A DNA stretch of 64,000 nucleotides from Candidatus Acetothermia bacterium (GCA_016201405.1 JACQCZ010000018.1:1-64000); one strand, 5' to 3'; counted from the first letter of the stretch, positions 24,055-34,403 are shown. Made by a program: numbers and translations. Notes: a model not told the origin generated them from the letters alone.

Positions 24055-24087
24055 TATCTCGTTGTAATGTAAATGAAAAACGAGATA
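24055..24087. repeat. Perfect 9-bp inverted repeat
   Basis: TATCTCGTT (24055-24063) and AACGAGATA (24079-24087) with a 15-bp AT-rich loop. It is 3' to the BTAD regulator gene and 5' to the tail-fibre-like gene on the minus strand. No T-run follows, so it is either an operator or a weak terminator. Confidence 0.45.
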
Positions 24088-24162
24088 ACATAGAAGGAGT
24101 CGGACAAATGGTTGGTGCTAAATTTGACTACGATTTATAATGCAGAAGGGAAGAGAGAAAAA

Positions 24163-25557
24163 TTATCTTTTCTGTTGTTTCTGCCATGCCTCAACGATCT
24201 CGCGGTTGGTGCGGTTGCCTTTTAGTAAACTCTCCCTCAGTGCTCGGTCACTAATCTTCCCCGCTCGGGCCATCACATTTTCATAAGCCCATTCCAGGTA
24301 CTGGCGTGCCTGCTTGCGGTGGCCCGTCACATTGAGCACCCGCCAGAGATTGAGATGCGCCTTGTGCGTCAGACGCCCTCCTACCCCTTGCTGGAGCAGC
24401 TCCAAAATGCGCTGAGCGCACTGCTCTACCTTGCTTAGCCTCTTCAAGCTCAGATAGGCCAAGGCTCGATACGAAAGATTCTCCAGCGCCAGCTCCTTGT
24501 CGCCTAAGGTGGAAATGAGTCTAGAGGCCTGACCGAAACGCTCCAATGCCTGCTGATCTTCTTCCAGATCCAGAAGGGCTATCCCCCAATTGTTGAGAAT
24601 GACAGCCTCTCCATAGGGTTCGGCTGCCTGATGGCACAAGGGCAGCGATTGTGCATAATAAGCCAGCGCCTGCTTGCTGTGCTGCAAATTCCACTCCAGC
24701 CAGCCCAAATTGTTGAAGACCCTCCACTCCGTCGGTACATCCTCGGCCTGATGACCCAGGGCCAGGGCACGCTCGTAGCAGTCCAGCGCTTTTGGATATT
24801 GGCCCAGATGGCGCTGGGCAGAGCCCATGAGGATGTAAGCCTGCGCCTGTTTGATTGGCTCTTTCGTCTGCTGATAAAGATTCAAAGCCTCTTCAGCAAG
24901 AGTGTATGCAGGCACCATGTTCTTGGTATGGCGATGCGCTTTGGCCAGCTCCAGCTTCAGCTCAGCCTCGCGTGATTCTTCCAGTGATGGGGAGCCGACA
25001 AAGGGGCCTCTGGGCCAGAGTGCGAGCGTCTCCGCCGCTTCCTGATAGAGCGATCTCAGACGGCTCTCTTCAGCCAGCACCCAGTCCTCATAGAAGCCCG
25101 GCAGGAAGTCGCCGAGATAGAGAGCGAGGGCTTTGCGAAGTGCCTCAAAACGCTTCTCTCCGTTCAAATCCCGGCTCTCGGCGATGAGCTCCTCAAACTC
25201 CTGGACATCGAGCCAGTATGCCCGGCGCTTGTTGAGCCGCACCTCATTGCGCTCAATGAGCAGATGGCCATCCACCCACTGGCGCAGGATATAGAGCGCA
25301 TGACGCAGATTGCTTCTGGCCCGCGCGGCTTCAAGCTCCTGCCAGAACAGGTCGGCCAGGACTTCGCGGGAGTGGCCTCTCTCCCGGTGGGTGACGAGAT
25401 AGGCAAAGAGGGAGCGAATTTTTTGAGTGGGCAACACAGGAAGTGTGACATTCCCTTTATAGGCTTCAAATCGACCCAAAAGACTTATTCGTAGAGCCGT
25501 ACACTCCCCCTGACCCCATCCATATAAATTATAAGTTTCTGTGGCGATTGAAGCCAA
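24163..25557 (-). CDS. BTAD-domain (SARP-like) transcriptional regulator with TPR repeats
   Basis: 464 residues. The N-terminal winged-helix domain begins LRISLLGRFEAY and continues with QKIRSLFAYLVTH, SREVLADLFW and ARSNLRHALYILRQWV. The bacterial transcriptional activation domain follows (YWLDVQEFEELI, ALALYLGDFLPGFYEDWVLAEESRLR). From about residue 200 there are TPR-like repeats (AQAYILMGSAQRHLGQYPKALDCYERALAL and similar). No ATPase domain is present. The apparent start is TTG at 25557, which is weak; no better in-frame start exists before the first strand. It is divergent, by 100 bp, from a cyclase-STAND-TPR gene it may control. Confidence 0.82.
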   Translation of the reverse strand: MASIATETYNLYGWGQGECTALRISLLGRFEAYKGNVTLPVLPTQKIRSLFAYLVTHRERGHSREVLADLFWQELEAARARSNLRHALYILRQWVDGHLLIERNEVRLNKRRAYWLDVQEFEELIAESRDLNGEKRFEALRKALALYLGDFLPGFYEDWVLAEESRLRSLYQEAAETLALWPRGPFVGSPSLEESREAELKLELAKAHRHTKNMVPAYTLAEEALNLYQQTKEPIKQAQAYILMGSAQRHLGQYPKALDCYERALALGHQAEDVPTEWRVFNNLGWLEWNLQHSKQALAYYAQSLPLCHQAAEPYGEAVILNNWGIALLDLEEDQQALERFGQASRLISTLGDKELALENLSYRALAYLSLKRLSKVEQCAQRILELLQQGVGGRLTHKAHLNLWRVLNVTGHRKQARQYLEWAYENVMARAGKISDRALRESLLKGNRTNREIVEAWQKQQKR

Positions 25558-25657
25558 CGAGTGCTGATTCTGCCCTCTCAGCGACCAGTTGTCTTTTGAG
25601 CCATCTGATGCTATCTTCGTAACGTTTTATCCAGGATGATTCAGGAGGCAGCGCCGC

Positions 25658-28279
25658 ATGCCCAAGTATCCATCGGGCACAGTCACATTCCTCTTCAGTG
25701 ACATCGAGGGCAGCACCAGGCTCTGGGAGCAGCATCCCACCGCCATGAAGAGAGCTCTCGAGCGCCATGATGAATTGATGCGTGCCTCTTTTGAGACCCA
25801 GCATGGCTACATCTTCAAGACGATGGGTGATGCCTTCTGTGTTGCCTTCCAGACCGCTTCGGATGCTATCATGGCAGCCCTTCAGGCTCAGCAGGCGCTC
25901 ATAAAAGAGAGCTGGGGCGAGACGCGTGTCCGAGTTCGAATGGGGCTGCATACGGGCGAAGCCAACGAGCGATCGGGCGACTACTTCGGGCCGACTCTCA
26001 ACCGCACCGCGCGCATGATGGCGATTGGGCATGGCGGGCAGGTTTTGTTATCTGGCAGCACAAAAGCGCTGGTGCAGGATGCGCTGCCACGCGGAGCGAG
26101 CCTGCAGGAGCTGGGTCTCCATCGGCTCAAGGACCTTTCACGGCCTGAAGATCTCTTTCAGTTGTGCCATCCCGATCTGGAGCGCGATTTCGCGCCTCTA
26201 AAGTCACTCGGAAATATGCCGAACAATCTGCCCCGCCAGATGACCAGCTTTATCGGGCGCGAGCAGGAGTTGGAGGAGGTCAAACAGCTCATCCGCGAAG
26301 CACCGCTGGTGACGCTGGTTGGGATTGGCGGGACAGGCAAATCGAGGCTCGCTATGCATGTCGCGGCAGATCTGATCGAAGAGTATGCCGATGGCGTCTG
26401 GCTGGTCGAGCTGGCTCCCATCACCGACCCCAAGATGGTCGCTCTCACCCTTGCGGACACAATGCAAGTCAAAGACGAAACGGGGCGCGGAGTGGTTGAG
26501 GCTCTCCAGGCGGCATTGAAAAGAAGACGCATGCTGCTGGTCCTGGACAACTGCGAGCATCTGCTGGAAGCCGCATCCAGACTTGCTGCTGAGCTTCTGA
26601 GTGTCTGCCCCAACTTGCAAATCCTGGCCAGCAGCCGCCAGGCGCTGGAGATCGAAGGCGAGAATATCTATGCACTCGCGCCGCTCTCGCTCCCTGCGTT
26701 TGGTAACAAGAATCTGGCAGAGCTGAGAAGATCAGAATCCGTGCAGCTCTTTGTCGAGCGTGCCAAGTCCGTGAAGCACGGCTTTGAGCTCTCGGCTGAA
26801 AATGGATCTGCCGTGGCCGCCATCTGCCGCAAGCTTGATGGAATCCCGCTCGCACTGGAGCTGGCCGCGGCGCGGATGCAGGTGATGACGACCCAAAAGC
26901 TGGCGGAGATGCTGGATGACCGCTTCCGGCTGCTCACCGGAGGCAAACGCACGGCCCTGCCGCGCCACCAGACGCTGCGAGCGATGATCGACTGGAGCTA
27001 TGATCTGCTCACCCCGCCTGAACAGAAGCTGCTCCAGCGACTCTCCATCTTTAGTGGAGGCTTCAGTCTGGAAGCGGTGGAAGCCGTCTGCGCGGGGGAT
27101 GGGATTGAGGGCTTTGAGGTGATCGAAGCTCTGGCTCAGCTCGGGCAGAAGTCGCTGGTCGTGATGGATGAATTGGATGGAGATTCAAGATACCGGCTGC
27201 TCGAGACTGTTCGAGAGTATGCACGCGAGAAGCTGGCTGAATGCCGAGAAGAAGAGTCGGTTCAGCAGGCGCACAGCGCCTATTTTCTCAAGCTCGGTGA
27301 AGAGTCTGAAGAGCATCTCTCCGGCCAGGACCAGGTCATTTGGGTCCATCGGCTGGAGAAAGAGCATGACAACATGCGGGCCGCACTCGGCTGGTTTTTG
27401 GGGAGTGGAAAATCGGAAGAGGCGCTGCGGCTGGGCAGCTCGTTGGGGAGATTCTGGATGATGCACAGCCATCTTAGCGAGGGGCGTGAGTGGATGGATG
27501 CCGTGATCAATCAGAGCCCCAGTGCAAAGAGCAAGATTGAGGCCAAGGCGCTGCGCTGGGCGGCTATTCTCGCCTGGACGCAAGGAGATCATCAATCTTC
27601 CAAGAGGCTTGCGCGCCAGAGTCTCGAGATCTCCAGGGAGTTAGGCGATAAAGATGGCATGGCCGCGGCTCTCAACAGCCTGGGGATCGTGACTCAGGAG
27701 ATGGGAGATTTTAGAGAGGCGCGCCAGCTGCTGCAGGAGAGTCTGGCGCTGCACCGCGAGATGGGGAACCGCTGGCGTGTCGGGCAGACGCTCGTCAATC
27801 TGGGGATCGTGGCGCAGGCGCTGCGAGATTTTTCGGAGGCGCGCCTGTTATATGAAGAGAGCCTGGCCATCTCTCTTTCGCTGCAGGACAAGCGGAGCAC
27901 CTCGCTCGCGCTCAATGGCCTCGCCCTGGTTCTGTACACTCAGGGAGATCTCGTCGCGGCACGAAGATTTCTCGAGGAGAGTCTGGCAATCTCTAGGGAG
28001 CTGGGAGACAAGAGCGGGATGGCGATTGCGCTTTCAGGCCTGGCCGGGCTGCTCCAAGCAGAGGGGCAAGAGGCGCGGTCTGCACGAGTGCAGGGCTGTG
28101 TGAGGACATTGCTGGATGAGATCCACGCACCGCTGGAGAGGCTGGATCAAAAATATTTCGACGAGACGGCGCAGGCAAACAGAGCCGCGCTGGGCGAAGA
28201 TAGCTACAAGGTTGAATTTGAAGCCGGGCGAGGGCTTACGTTAGAAGAGGCTGCGGAGCTGGCGCTGCAGAAGAGATAA
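25658..28279 (+). CDS. Class III adenylate cyclase fused to STAND (NB-ARC-like) ATPase and TPR repeats
   Basis: 873 residues; ATG after GGAGG. Cyclase domain (1-180): FSDIEGSTRLW with metal Asp, FKTMGDAFCVAF with the Lys expected for ATP and the second metal Asp, GDYFGPTLNRTARM with the Asn/Arg pair, so it looks catalytically complete. STAND ATPase (~190-480): Walker A GIGGTGKSR, Walker B LLVLDNCEH, ASSRQ sensor and GIPLALELAAARM, then a winged-helix DWSYDLLTPPEQKLLQRLSIFSGGF. The C-terminal ~300 residues are TPR repeats (GDFREARQLLQESLAL type). It is a cytoplasmic signalling protein whose cAMP output could feed cyclic-nucleotide proteins such as the one at 29531-29998 (inference). Confidence 0.88.
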   Translation: MPKYPSGTVTFLFSDIEGSTRLWEQHPTAMKRALERHDELMRASFETQHGYIFKTMGDAFCVAFQTASDAIMAALQAQQALIKESWGETRVRVRMGLHTGEANERSGDYFGPTLNRTARMMAIGHGGQVLLSGSTKALVQDALPRGASLQELGLHRLKDLSRPEDLFQLCHPDLERDFAPLKSLGNMPNNLPRQMTSFIGREQELEEVKQLIREAPLVTLVGIGGTGKSRLAMHVAADLIEEYADGVWLVELAPITDPKMVALTLADTMQVKDETGRGVVEALQAALKRRRMLLVLDNCEHLLEAASRLAAELLSVCPNLQILASSRQALEIEGENIYALAPLSLPAFGNKNLAELRRSESVQLFVERAKSVKHGFELSAENGSAVAAICRKLDGIPLALELAAARMQVMTTQKLAEMLDDRFRLLTGGKRTALPRHQTLRAMIDWSYDLLTPPEQKLLQRLSIFSGGFSLEAVEAVCAGDGIEGFEVIEALAQLGQKSLVVMDELDGDSRYRLLETVREYAREKLAECREEESVQQAHSAYFLKLGEESEEHLSGQDQVIWVHRLEKEHDNMRAALGWFLGSGKSEEALRLGSSLGRFWMMHSHLSEGREWMDAVINQSPSAKSKIEAKALRWAAILAWTQGDHQSSKRLARQSLEISRELGDKDGMAAALNSLGIVTQEMGDFREARQLLQESLALHREMGNRWRVGQTLVNLGIVAQALRDFSEARLLYEESLAISLSLQDKRSTSLALNGLALVLYTQGDLVAARRFLEESLAISRELGDKSGMAIALSGLAGLLQAEGQEARSARVQGCVRTLLDEIHAPLERLDQKYFDETAQANRAALGEDSYKVEFEAGRGLTLEEAAELALQKR

Positions 28280-28300
28280 TTTGATCGGCCCGTCAAAAAT

Positions 28301-28314
28301 AGACATGTGTGTCT
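28301..28314 (+). promoter_or_regulatory. Inverted repeat AGACA-TGTG-TGTCT in the hydrogenase promoter region
   Basis: A 14-bp palindrome 97 bp before the hydrogenase beta-subunit start. The AT-rich stretch after it (TATATT, TAGAAT near 28330-28350) could hold a -10 box. It is a candidate operator; no regulator is identified. GAGGAA lies about 10 bases before the ATG at 28411. Confidence 0.35.
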
Positions 28315-28410
28315 GATATCATTACTATTTATATTCATATAGCTAGAATCCATTGAGCAGTAAGACTGAATGCAGATGAGTCAAATAATTCTTTTTGAGG
28401 AACGAGAATT

Positions 28411-29547
28411 ATGGCCGAGAAAAGTCAGGTGATCGAGAGAGATGCGCTCGACGATCTGCTCAAAGTGCTTCGCGAACAGGGCTATGAGGTCATTGGCCCG
28501 ACGATCCAAGAATCGGCCATCGTTTACGACAGAATCGACGGCGTTTCGGACATGCCCGTGGGCTGGACCGATGTCCAAGATGGCGGATCTTACCGGCTCA
28601 AAAAGCGAACTGATGAATCGCGGTTTGGGTATGTTGTTGGACCTCATTCCTGGAAAAAGTTTCTATTTCCCCCGGAGCTGCGTCTCTGGCGTGCCAAAAG
28701 AGATGACGCCGGATTCAAAATTCTGGAAGAGAGAGAGCAGACCAAAAAATATGCTTTTATAGGCGTGCGCTCCTGTGAGTTGCATGCAATCTTTATTCAA
28801 GACAGAGTCTTCATGGGCGGCAAACATGTGGATCCAGTCTACAAATCCCGCCGCGAAAAAATATTTATCGTCGCTGTAAACTGTGCCGAAGCAGGCGGCA
28901 CTTGCTTCTGTGTTTCAATGAAAACAGGACCCAAAGCGCAGTCTGGCTATGACCTTGCCCTTACAGAAATTGTCGAGAGAGAGAGGCATTATTTTACAGT
29001 TGAAGTGGGGAGCGAGCGCGGTCAAGAGGTGCTGAAAGAGCTTCAGCACCGGGAAGCTAAGCATGATGAGATCTCAGCAGCGGAAGGGCGCACCCGAAAT
29101 GCCAGCGAGCAGATGGGGCGCACCATGGACATCAATGATCTCAAAGAGCTTCTCTATCGCAACTACAATCATGAGCGCTGGGAGAACGTCGCCGAGCGCT
29201 GTCTCAGCTGCGCTAACTGCACCATGGTCTGCCCGACCTGCTTTTGCACAACAGTCGAAGATGTGACGGATCTGACTGGCCAATATGCAGAGCGGCTAAG
29301 GCGCTGGGATTCGTGCTTTACAATTGATTTTTCGTACATTCACGGCGGCAGCCTGCGCAAATCCGCAAAATCCCGCTATCGCCAGTGGATGACCCACAAG
29401 CTGGCGACCTGGATCGATCAGTTCGGCACATCGGGCTGTGTGGGCTGTGGGCGCTGCATTACGTGGTGTCCCGTCGGGATTGATATCACCGAAGAAGTCA
29501 AGGCAATCCGGGAGAGTGAAGGGGGCACGCATGGTGACCAGACATAA
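28411..29547 (+). CDS. hydB: Group 3b [NiFe]-hydrogenase (sulfhydrogenase) beta subunit, iron-sulfur protein
   Basis: 378 residues. The first ~240 residues are the beta-subunit domain ([44 protein letters not shown]). The C-terminus holds two 4Fe-4S motifs, [16 protein letters not shown] and [12 protein letters not shown]. Together with the gamma subunit this protein passes electrons between NAD(P)H and the hydrogenase dimer, as in the cytoplasmic sulfhydrogenases of Pyrococcus. It is first in an operon with overlapping genes up to hypB. The next frame overlaps it by 17 bp. Confidence 0.92.
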   Translation: MAEKSQVIERDALDDLLKVLREQGYEVIGPTIQESAIVYDRIDGVSDMPVGWTDVQDGGSYRLKKRTDESRFGYVVGPHSWKKFLFPPELRLWRAKRDDAGFKILEEREQTKKYAFIGVRSCELHAIFIQDRVFMGGKHVDPVYKSRREKIFIVAVNCAEAGGTCFCVSMKTGPKAQSGYDLALTEIVERERHYFTVEVGSERGQEVLKELQHREAKHDEISAAEGRTRNASEQMGRTMDINDLKELLYRNYNHERWENVAERCLSCANCTMVCPTCFCTTVEDVTDLTGQYAERLRRWDSCFTIDFSYIHGGSLRKSAKSRYRQWMTHKLATWIDQFGTSGCVGCGRCITWCPVGIDITEEVKAIRESEGGTHGDQT

Positions 29548-29998
29548 GATGAGCGCGCTGCTGAGAGAGGCGCCACTCTTTCAGGATCTGGATGAGAGGA
29601 TCGTAGATTTGCTGGCTGGCTGCGCGACGAATGTGAGCTTTGATGCGGGCGAGATGATTTACCGGGAAGGTGAAGCGGCCAAACAATTTTATGAGATTCG
29701 CCGTGGAGATGTTGCGCTTGAAATCTTTGTTCCAGGCCGCGGACCTGTGACGATTGAGACTCTGCACGAAAAAGATGTCCTGGGCTGGTCCTGGCTCATT
29801 GAGCCATATCGCTGGCACTTTGAGGCGCGCGCACTCACCCGCGTCTCGGCCATCTCTTTTGATGCCATCTGCATCCGGGGCAAGTGTGAGTCCGACCATG
29901 AGCTGGGTTATGAGCTGATGAAGCGATTTTCCAAGATCATTGTGGAGCGCCTGCAAAACACAAGAATGCAATTATTGGATGTCTATGGGCACATTTGA
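29531..29998 (+). CDS. Stand-alone cyclic-nucleotide-binding (CRP-type) domain protein within the hydrogenase operon
   Basis: 155 residues from the ATG at 29531; the frame is open further upstream inside hydB, but GGGGG and family length favour this start. It shows a full CAP_ED beta-roll: [45 protein letters not shown], the phosphate-binding-cassette region around [11 protein letters not shown], and [14 protein letters not shown]. There is no helix-turn-helix, so it cannot be a CRP-type DNA binder by itself. The usual RxA of the cAMP cassette is not evident. Similar genes occur inside bacterial group 3b hydrogenase operons, which suggests a structural or regulatory subunit (established context, role inferred). 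Confidence 0.8.
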   Translation: MVTRHKMSALLREAPLFQDLDERIVDLLAGCATNVSFDAGEMIYREGEAAKQFYEIRRGDVALEIFVPGRGPVTIETLHEKDVLGWSWLIEPYRWHFEARALTRVSAISFDAICIRGKCESDHELGYELMKRFSKIIVERLQNTRMQLLDVYGHI

Positions 29999-30815
29999 GC
30001 CGATGGTGCCAGAGGCCTATCGCGTCCGCAAAGTGATCCGCGAGCTGGCCGACACCTATACGCTGGAGCTGGAATCCGTGAGCGGAAGCCCGCTTCACTA
30101 CGCGCCCGGACAATTCAACATGCTCTATGCCTTTGGAGTGGGCGAGGTCCCCATCTCCATGAGTGGCGACCCAAGCCAGCCCCATCTTCTTACTCACACC
30201 GTTCGCGCCGTCGGGCCTGTGACTCAGGCAATCTGCGCATCAGGCCGGGATAGTGTTGTGGGAGTGCGCGGACCTTTTGGGACCCCCTGGCCCGTCGAGA
30301 AAGCAGTCGGAAAAGACGTGGTCATCATGGCCGGAGGAATCGGCCTCGCGCCGCTTAGGCCAGCGATCTACAGCATCCTCCAGCAGCGAGAAAAATTTGG
30401 AAAATTTGTGCTGCTCTATGGAAGCCGGGCGCCAGAGAATATTTTGTTTGAGAGCGAGCTTCATGAGTGGCGCAGCCGCTTTGACACGCAGGTCAATCTC
30501 ACCGTTGACAGCGCGAGTGGCAATTGGAAAGGGAATGTCGGCGTCGTCTCGACTCTGATTTCCAGCATCGATGTGGATGTAAGCAACTCGCTCGTCTTTC
30601 TTTGCGGACCCGAGATCATGATGCACTTTTCGATTCTGGAGTTGATCAAGAGAGGCTTTAGTAAAAATCAGATTTATCTCTCGATGGAGCGGAATATGAA
30701 GTGCGCCATCGGCTTCTGCGGCCACTGCCAGTTTGGCCCGACATTTATTTGCAAAGAGGGCGCCGTCTTCCGCTTTGATCAGATCGAGCGCTTCTTCAGG
30801 ATTAAGGAGATCTGA
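29985..30815 (+). CDS. hydG: Group 3b hydrogenase gamma subunit, FAD/NAD(P)-binding reductase
   Basis: 276 residues from the ATG at 29985; 29979 and 30003 are alternatives. It is a ferredoxin-NADP reductase-like protein: FAD domain with [26 protein letters not shown](P) domain with [30 protein letters not shown] and FLCGPEIMM. The Cys-rich loop [14 protein letters not shown]...C binds a 2Fe-2S cluster. It is the NAD(P)H-reacting module. It overlaps the CRP-domain gene by 14 bp and the small-subunit gene by one base. Confidence 0.92.
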   Translation: MGTFEPMVPEAYRVRKVIRELADTYTLELESVSGSPLHYAPGQFNMLYAFGVGEVPISMSGDPSQPHLLTHTVRAVGPVTQAICASGRDSVVGVRGPFGTPWPVEKAVGKDVVIMAGGIGLAPLRPAIYSILQQREKFGKFVLLYGSRAPENILFESELHEWRSRFDTQVNLTVDSASGNWKGNVGVVSTLISSIDVDVSNSLVFLCGPEIMMHFSILELIKRGFSKNQIYLSMERNMKCAIGFCGHCQFGPTFICKEGAVFRFDQIERFFRIKEI

Positions 30816-31597
30816 TGAGCAGAGCTCGCCAAAAGCCAAAATTGGCCGTCTGGAAGTTTGCCTCGTGCGATGGCTGCCAGCTCAGCCTGCTCGACTGCGA
30901 AGATGAGCTTCTGGACGTTGTTGGCGCAGTTGAGATTGCCTACTTTCTGGAGGCGAGCCGCGCCACAACGGCTGGCCCCTATGATCTGTCCCTGGTAGAA
31001 GGCTCGATAACGACTGCACAAGACGCGGAGCGAATTCAGGAGATCCGCAAGCAGTCTAAATTTTTGATCACAATCGGAGCCTGTGCTACATCGGGCGGCA
31101 TTCAGGCTTTGAGAAACTTCAAAGATGTGAAAGATTTCATCTCTGTGGTTTATGCTTCGCCAAAATATATTGAGACGCTGAAGACTTCCACGGCAATCTC
31201 CGAGCATGTCAAAGTCGATTTTGAGCTGCATGGCTGCCCGATCAACAAAGTGCAGCTGCTGGAAGTGATCAATGCATTTTTGAATCAGCGCAAGCCCAAC
31301 ATTGCCTCTCACAGCGTCTGCATGGAGTGCAAGCGGCGCGGCACAGTCTGCGTCATGGTCGCGCATGGCACGGCCTGTCTCGGTCCTGTGACTCATGCCG
31401 GCTGTGGCGCCATCTGCCCGTCGTACAACCGGGGCTGCTATGGCTGCTTTGGACCGATGGAGACGCCCAATATGCCAGCGCTCAGCAAGTGGTGGAAAGT
31501 TGAATTGGGCGTCTCTGACCCGAATCTGGTCCGTGCGCTTCGCACGTTTAACACCAATTCAAAGCAATTCAAAGAAGAGAGCGAGCGCCATGAGTAG
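30815..31597 (+). CDS. hydD: Group 3b [NiFe]-hydrogenase small (delta) subunit
   Basis: 260 residues; ATG overlaps the hydG stop, with AAGGAG upstream. Proximal cluster ligands are at CDGCQ (18-21), GACATSGG and LHGCPI. A second region, [11 protein letters not shown]...[16 protein letters not shown] and GCYGCFGP, holds further iron-sulfur ligands, as expected for group 3 small subunits. There is no Tat signal, so the enzyme is cytoplasmic. It pairs with the large subunit encoded next. Confidence 0.93.
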   Translation: MSRARQKPKLAVWKFASCDGCQLSLLDCEDELLDVVGAVEIAYFLEASRATTAGPYDLSLVEGSITTAQDAERIQEIRKQSKFLITIGACATSGGIQALRNFKDVKDFISVVYASPKYIETLKTSTAISEHVKVDFELHGCPINKVQLLEVINAFLNQRKPNIASHSVCMECKRRGTVCVMVAHGTACLGPVTHAGCGAICPSYNRGCYGCFGPMETPNMPALSKWWKVELGVSDPNLVRALRTFNTNSKQFKEESERHE

Positions 31598-32897
31598 CCC
31601 CAAGAAGAGTAAGACAAGAACGATCAAAGTCGATTATCTGGCCCGCGTCGAAGGCGAAGGGGCGATGTTCATCAAGCTGGCAGGTGGCGAAGTGAAAGAG
31701 GTGCGGCTGGAGATCTTTGAGCCGCCGCGATTCTTTGAGGCTTTTTTGCGGGGGCGCAATTTTACAGAGGCGCCGGACATCACCGCCCGCATCTGCGGCA
31801 TCTGTCCCATTGCCTATCAGATGAGCTCGATCAACGCCATGGAAGATCTCTGTGGTGTGAGCATAGGCGGCCAGCTGAGAGAGCTGCGGCGGCTCATCTA
31901 CTGCGGCGAATGGATTCAGAGCCACGTTCTGCATGCCTTTATGCTCCATCTGCCTGACTTTCTGGGTTATCAGGATGCCATCCAGATGGCTGGCGATCAT
32001 CCCGATCTGGTCAAAAAAGCTTTGCGTATGAAGAAGCTGGGAAATGAGATTATGAATATTGTCGGCGGGCGAGCGGTTCACCCCATCAATATGCGGGTGG
32101 GTGGATTTTATCGCGTCCCGACTCGTGACGAGCTTCTAACTCTTAACGATGAATTGAGCTGGGCAATCGGTGTTGCTGAAGAGCTGGTGCACTTTACTGG
32201 CGAATTGAAATTTCTCGACTTTGAGCAAGATTACGAATTTGTCGCGATGAGGCACCCGGATGAATATGCCATCATCGATGGACGTCTCATCTCCAATCGC
32301 GGGCTTGATATTAGCGTGCGGGAATTTGATGAGCACATTCAGGAAGAGCACGTCAGGCATTCAACCGCATTGCATGCCCGGATCAAGGCTCGTGGGAATT
32401 ACTTTGTCGGCCCGCTGGCGCGCTTCAATCTAAATTTTGAGCAACTCTCGCCTCGCGCACAAGCCGCGGCTAAGAGATCAGGTTTAGGAAAGAGATGCAA
32501 CAATCCCTTCAAGAGCATCATCGTGCGCTCTGTTGAGATCCTCTATGCGCTTGAGCTGGCTCAAGAGATCATTGGCAAATATAAGATGCCCGAGCGCCCT
32601 TATGTCGAAGTGAAGCCCAAGGCAGGAACTGGCTATGGCTGCTCTGAAGCGCCACGCGGCATCTGCCATCACCGCTACACAATTGACGAAGAGGGCACCA
32701 TCATGGATGCGCGAATCGCGCCGCCCACCTCGCAAAATCAGAAGACAATCGAGAGCGATCTCGCCAATTTCGTCAGGGCACGAATCGAGCTTCCGCATGA
32801 TGAGCTGCAATGGCAATGCGAGCAGGCGATTCGCAATTACGATCCATGCATCTCCTGCTCGACGCATTTTCTAAGACTTCACATTGAGCAAGAGTAG
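31590..32897 (+). CDS. hydA: Group 3b [NiFe]-hydrogenase large (alpha) subunit
   Basis: 435 residues from the ATG at 31590, inside the end of hydD; the longer frame upstream only reads through hydD. The N-terminal Ni-binding motif [10 protein letters not shown] (Cys69, Cys72) and the C-terminal DPCISCSTH (Cys420, Cys423, His426) supply the four active-site Cys. Nine residues follow His426 (FLRLHIEQE), the peptide expected to be removed by the protease encoded next after Ni insertion. The other conserved blocks ([39 protein letters not shown]) are intact. It catalyses H2 oxidation or evolution. Confidence 0.95.
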   Translation: MSSPKKSKTRTIKVDYLARVEGEGAMFIKLAGGEVKEVRLEIFEPPRFFEAFLRGRNFTEAPDITARICGICPIAYQMSSINAMEDLCGVSIGGQLRELRRLIYCGEWIQSHVLHAFMLHLPDFLGYQDAIQMAGDHPDLVKKALRMKKLGNEIMNIVGGRAVHPINMRVGGFYRVPTRDELLTLNDELSWAIGVAEELVHFTGELKFLDFEQDYEFVAMRHPDEYAIIDGRLISNRGLDISVREFDEHIQEEHVRHSTALHARIKARGNYFVGPLARFNLNFEQLSPRAQAAAKRSGLGKRCNNPFKSIIVRSVEILYALELAQEIIGKYKMPERPYVEVKPKAGTGYGCSEAPRGICHHRYTIDEEGTIMDARIAPPTSQNQKTIESDLANFVRARIELPHDELQWQCEQAIRNYDPCISCSTHFLRLHIEQE

Positions 32898-32900
32898 CTC

Positions 32901-33392
32901 ATGAAAACCTTGCTTATTGGCCTTGGCAACCGCTTCCGCCATGACGATGGGGCAGGACTTCAATTTGTTCGTCAGTTCTCAACGAATATGACTGATTTCG
33001 TTGATTCAAGATTATTCGAAGGCGATCCAATTGACCTCATTGAGCTCTGGCAAGGGGCTGACAGAGTCATGCTTATTGATGCCACATCATCTGGCGCAGA
33101 GCCTGGCACGGTTCAGAGATTGGATGCCAGCGAGAAGGCGCTTCCAGAAGAGCTCTTTGGCCGCCAGTCTACCCATTTGTTCAGCATTGCTGATGCAATT
33201 GAGCTGGCCCGAAGATTAGAAAAGCTTCCACAGGAAGTTATAATTTTTGGAATTGAAGGCGCCAATTTTTCCTTTGGCGAAGGACTTTCGGGTGAAGTCC
33301 AAGAGGTTTTGGCCAAGCTCAATCAACAAGTTCTTGACGAGCTTGCACAGCTCACAGCCAGCGCCAAAAAGGAATCAAAAGCCAGTGCATGA
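32901..33392 (+). CDS. Hydrogenase maturation endopeptidase
   Basis: 163 residues, starting four bases after the large-subunit stop. The HyaD/HycI-type fold is shown by LLIGLGNRFRHDDGAG (metal-sensing Asp), LFEGDPIDLIELW, VMLIDATSSG with a second Asp, and the STHLFSIADAIELAR histidine region. It would cut after His426 of HydA once nickel is in place. The gene overlaps hypA by 8 bp. Confidence 0.9.
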   Translation: MKTLLIGLGNRFRHDDGAGLQFVRQFSTNMTDFVDSRLFEGDPIDLIELWQGADRVMLIDATSSGAEPGTVQRLDASEKALPEELFGRQSTHLFSIADAIELARRLEKLPQEVIIFGIEGANFSFGEGLSGEVQEVLAKLNQQVLDELAQLTASAKKESKASA

Positions 33393-33735
33393 GCATTCAG
33401 TCGCAAAGAGTCTGGTCGATCTGGTTGAGCAGGAGGCACAAAAAGCCGCTGCCAAACGAGTGAAGACCATACGCCTTGCAATCGGCGATCAATCTCATAT
33501 TGATGAAGCGAGCCTCAAGATGCACTTTGATCTCATCGCAGCCGGGCGAAAGAGTATCTCACAGGGTGCAGAATTTCAGATCTCAAGGACGCCCATGAAA
33601 TTTCGCTGCGATGCGTGTAGTGTGGACTTTGAGATTGTGAATCATGAATTTCGATGCCCGGTCTGTGAGAGATCAGGCCGAATGATCGGGCGCGGAGATG
33701 AGCTGAGAGTTGAGAGCATCGAGGTGATGGATTGA
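33385..33735 (+). CDS. hypA: Hydrogenase nickel incorporation protein HypA
   Basis: 116 residues. I place the start at GTG 33385 because it gives the invariant N-terminus Met-His-Glu-His-Ser-Val, where the N-terminus and His2 bind nickel. A longer open frame upstream reads into the protease gene. The zinc site is present as CDAC and CPVC, separated by 14 residues. It delivers nickel to the large subunit with HypB. Confidence 0.92.
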   Translation: MHEHSVAKSLVDLVEQEAQKAAAKRVKTIRLAIGDQSHIDEASLKMHFDLIAAGRKSISQGAEFQISRTPMKFRCDACSVDFEIVNHEFRCPVCERSGRMIGRGDELRVESIEVMD

Positions 33736-34403
33736 GCACGCGTACTATTAAGGTGATCAAAGATATTCTCGAAAGCAACGATCTGATTGCCGCTGAGAAT
33801 CGAAGTAAATTTGAGAATGCTGGCGCTCTGGCCATCAACATCATCGGCTCACCTGGCTCGGGCAAGACTAGCCTTATTCTTCAGACGATCAAAGCCCTTC
33901 AACACAAAAAAAAAATCGGGGTGATTGAGGGCGACGTCGCTGGCGATATTGATACAAAAAGAGTGCTGGCGGGTGGCGCGGAAGATGCCGTCCAGATCAA
34001 CACGGGCGGGAATTGCCATCTCGAAGCCCGCATGGTTCGGCAGGCGATGCAAAATATAAATCTGAATGCGCTCGATATAATTTTTATTGAGAATGTGGGC
34101 AATCTTATCTGCCCCAATCACTGGTCTCTGGGCGAAGCGATCAAGCTTTGCCTGATCAGCGTAGCCGAGGGGGATGACAAGCCCATCAAATACCCGGAGA
34201 TATTCGCAGCCAGCGATGTGATCGTGCTCACCAAAAATGATCTTATCGCTCATGTCGATTTCAACAAAGAATTCTTTTATGAGTCATTAAGGGCCCTCAA
34301 CCCGACAGCGCCTCTCTTGGAGATCTCAAGCCGCACAGGCGACGGTATTCAAGGGTGGTCGGGGTGGCTCGTGGACCAATGCGCACAGAAGAGGAAGAGC
34401 TAG
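33732..34403 (+). CDS. hypB: Hydrogenase nickel incorporation GTPase HypB
   Basis: 223 residues from TTG at 33732, overlapping the hypA stop. G1 loop [30 protein letters not shown] (Cys/His metal site of the GTPase domain), [11 protein letters not shown] and the base-recognition TKND are all there. The His-rich nickel-storage stretch found at the N-terminus of some HypB proteins is missing. It ends tail to tail with hypE, with a 4-bp overlap. Confidence 0.92.
   Translation: MSTRTIKVIKDILESNDLIAAENRSKFENAGALAINIIGSPGSGKTSLILQTIKALQHKKKIGVIEGDVAGDIDTKRVLAGGAEDAVQINTGGNCHLEARMVRQAMQNINLNALDIIFIENVGNLICPNHWSLGEAIKLCLISVAEGDDKPIKYPEIFAASDVIVLTKNDLIAHVDFNKEFFYESLRALNPTAPLLEISSRTGDGIQGWSGWLVDQCAQKRKS

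Noticed and set aside
31395-31589. Upstream extension of the hydrogenase large subunit
   Set aside because: It reads the small-subunit gene in another frame. The ATG at 31590 gives the family-sized protein.
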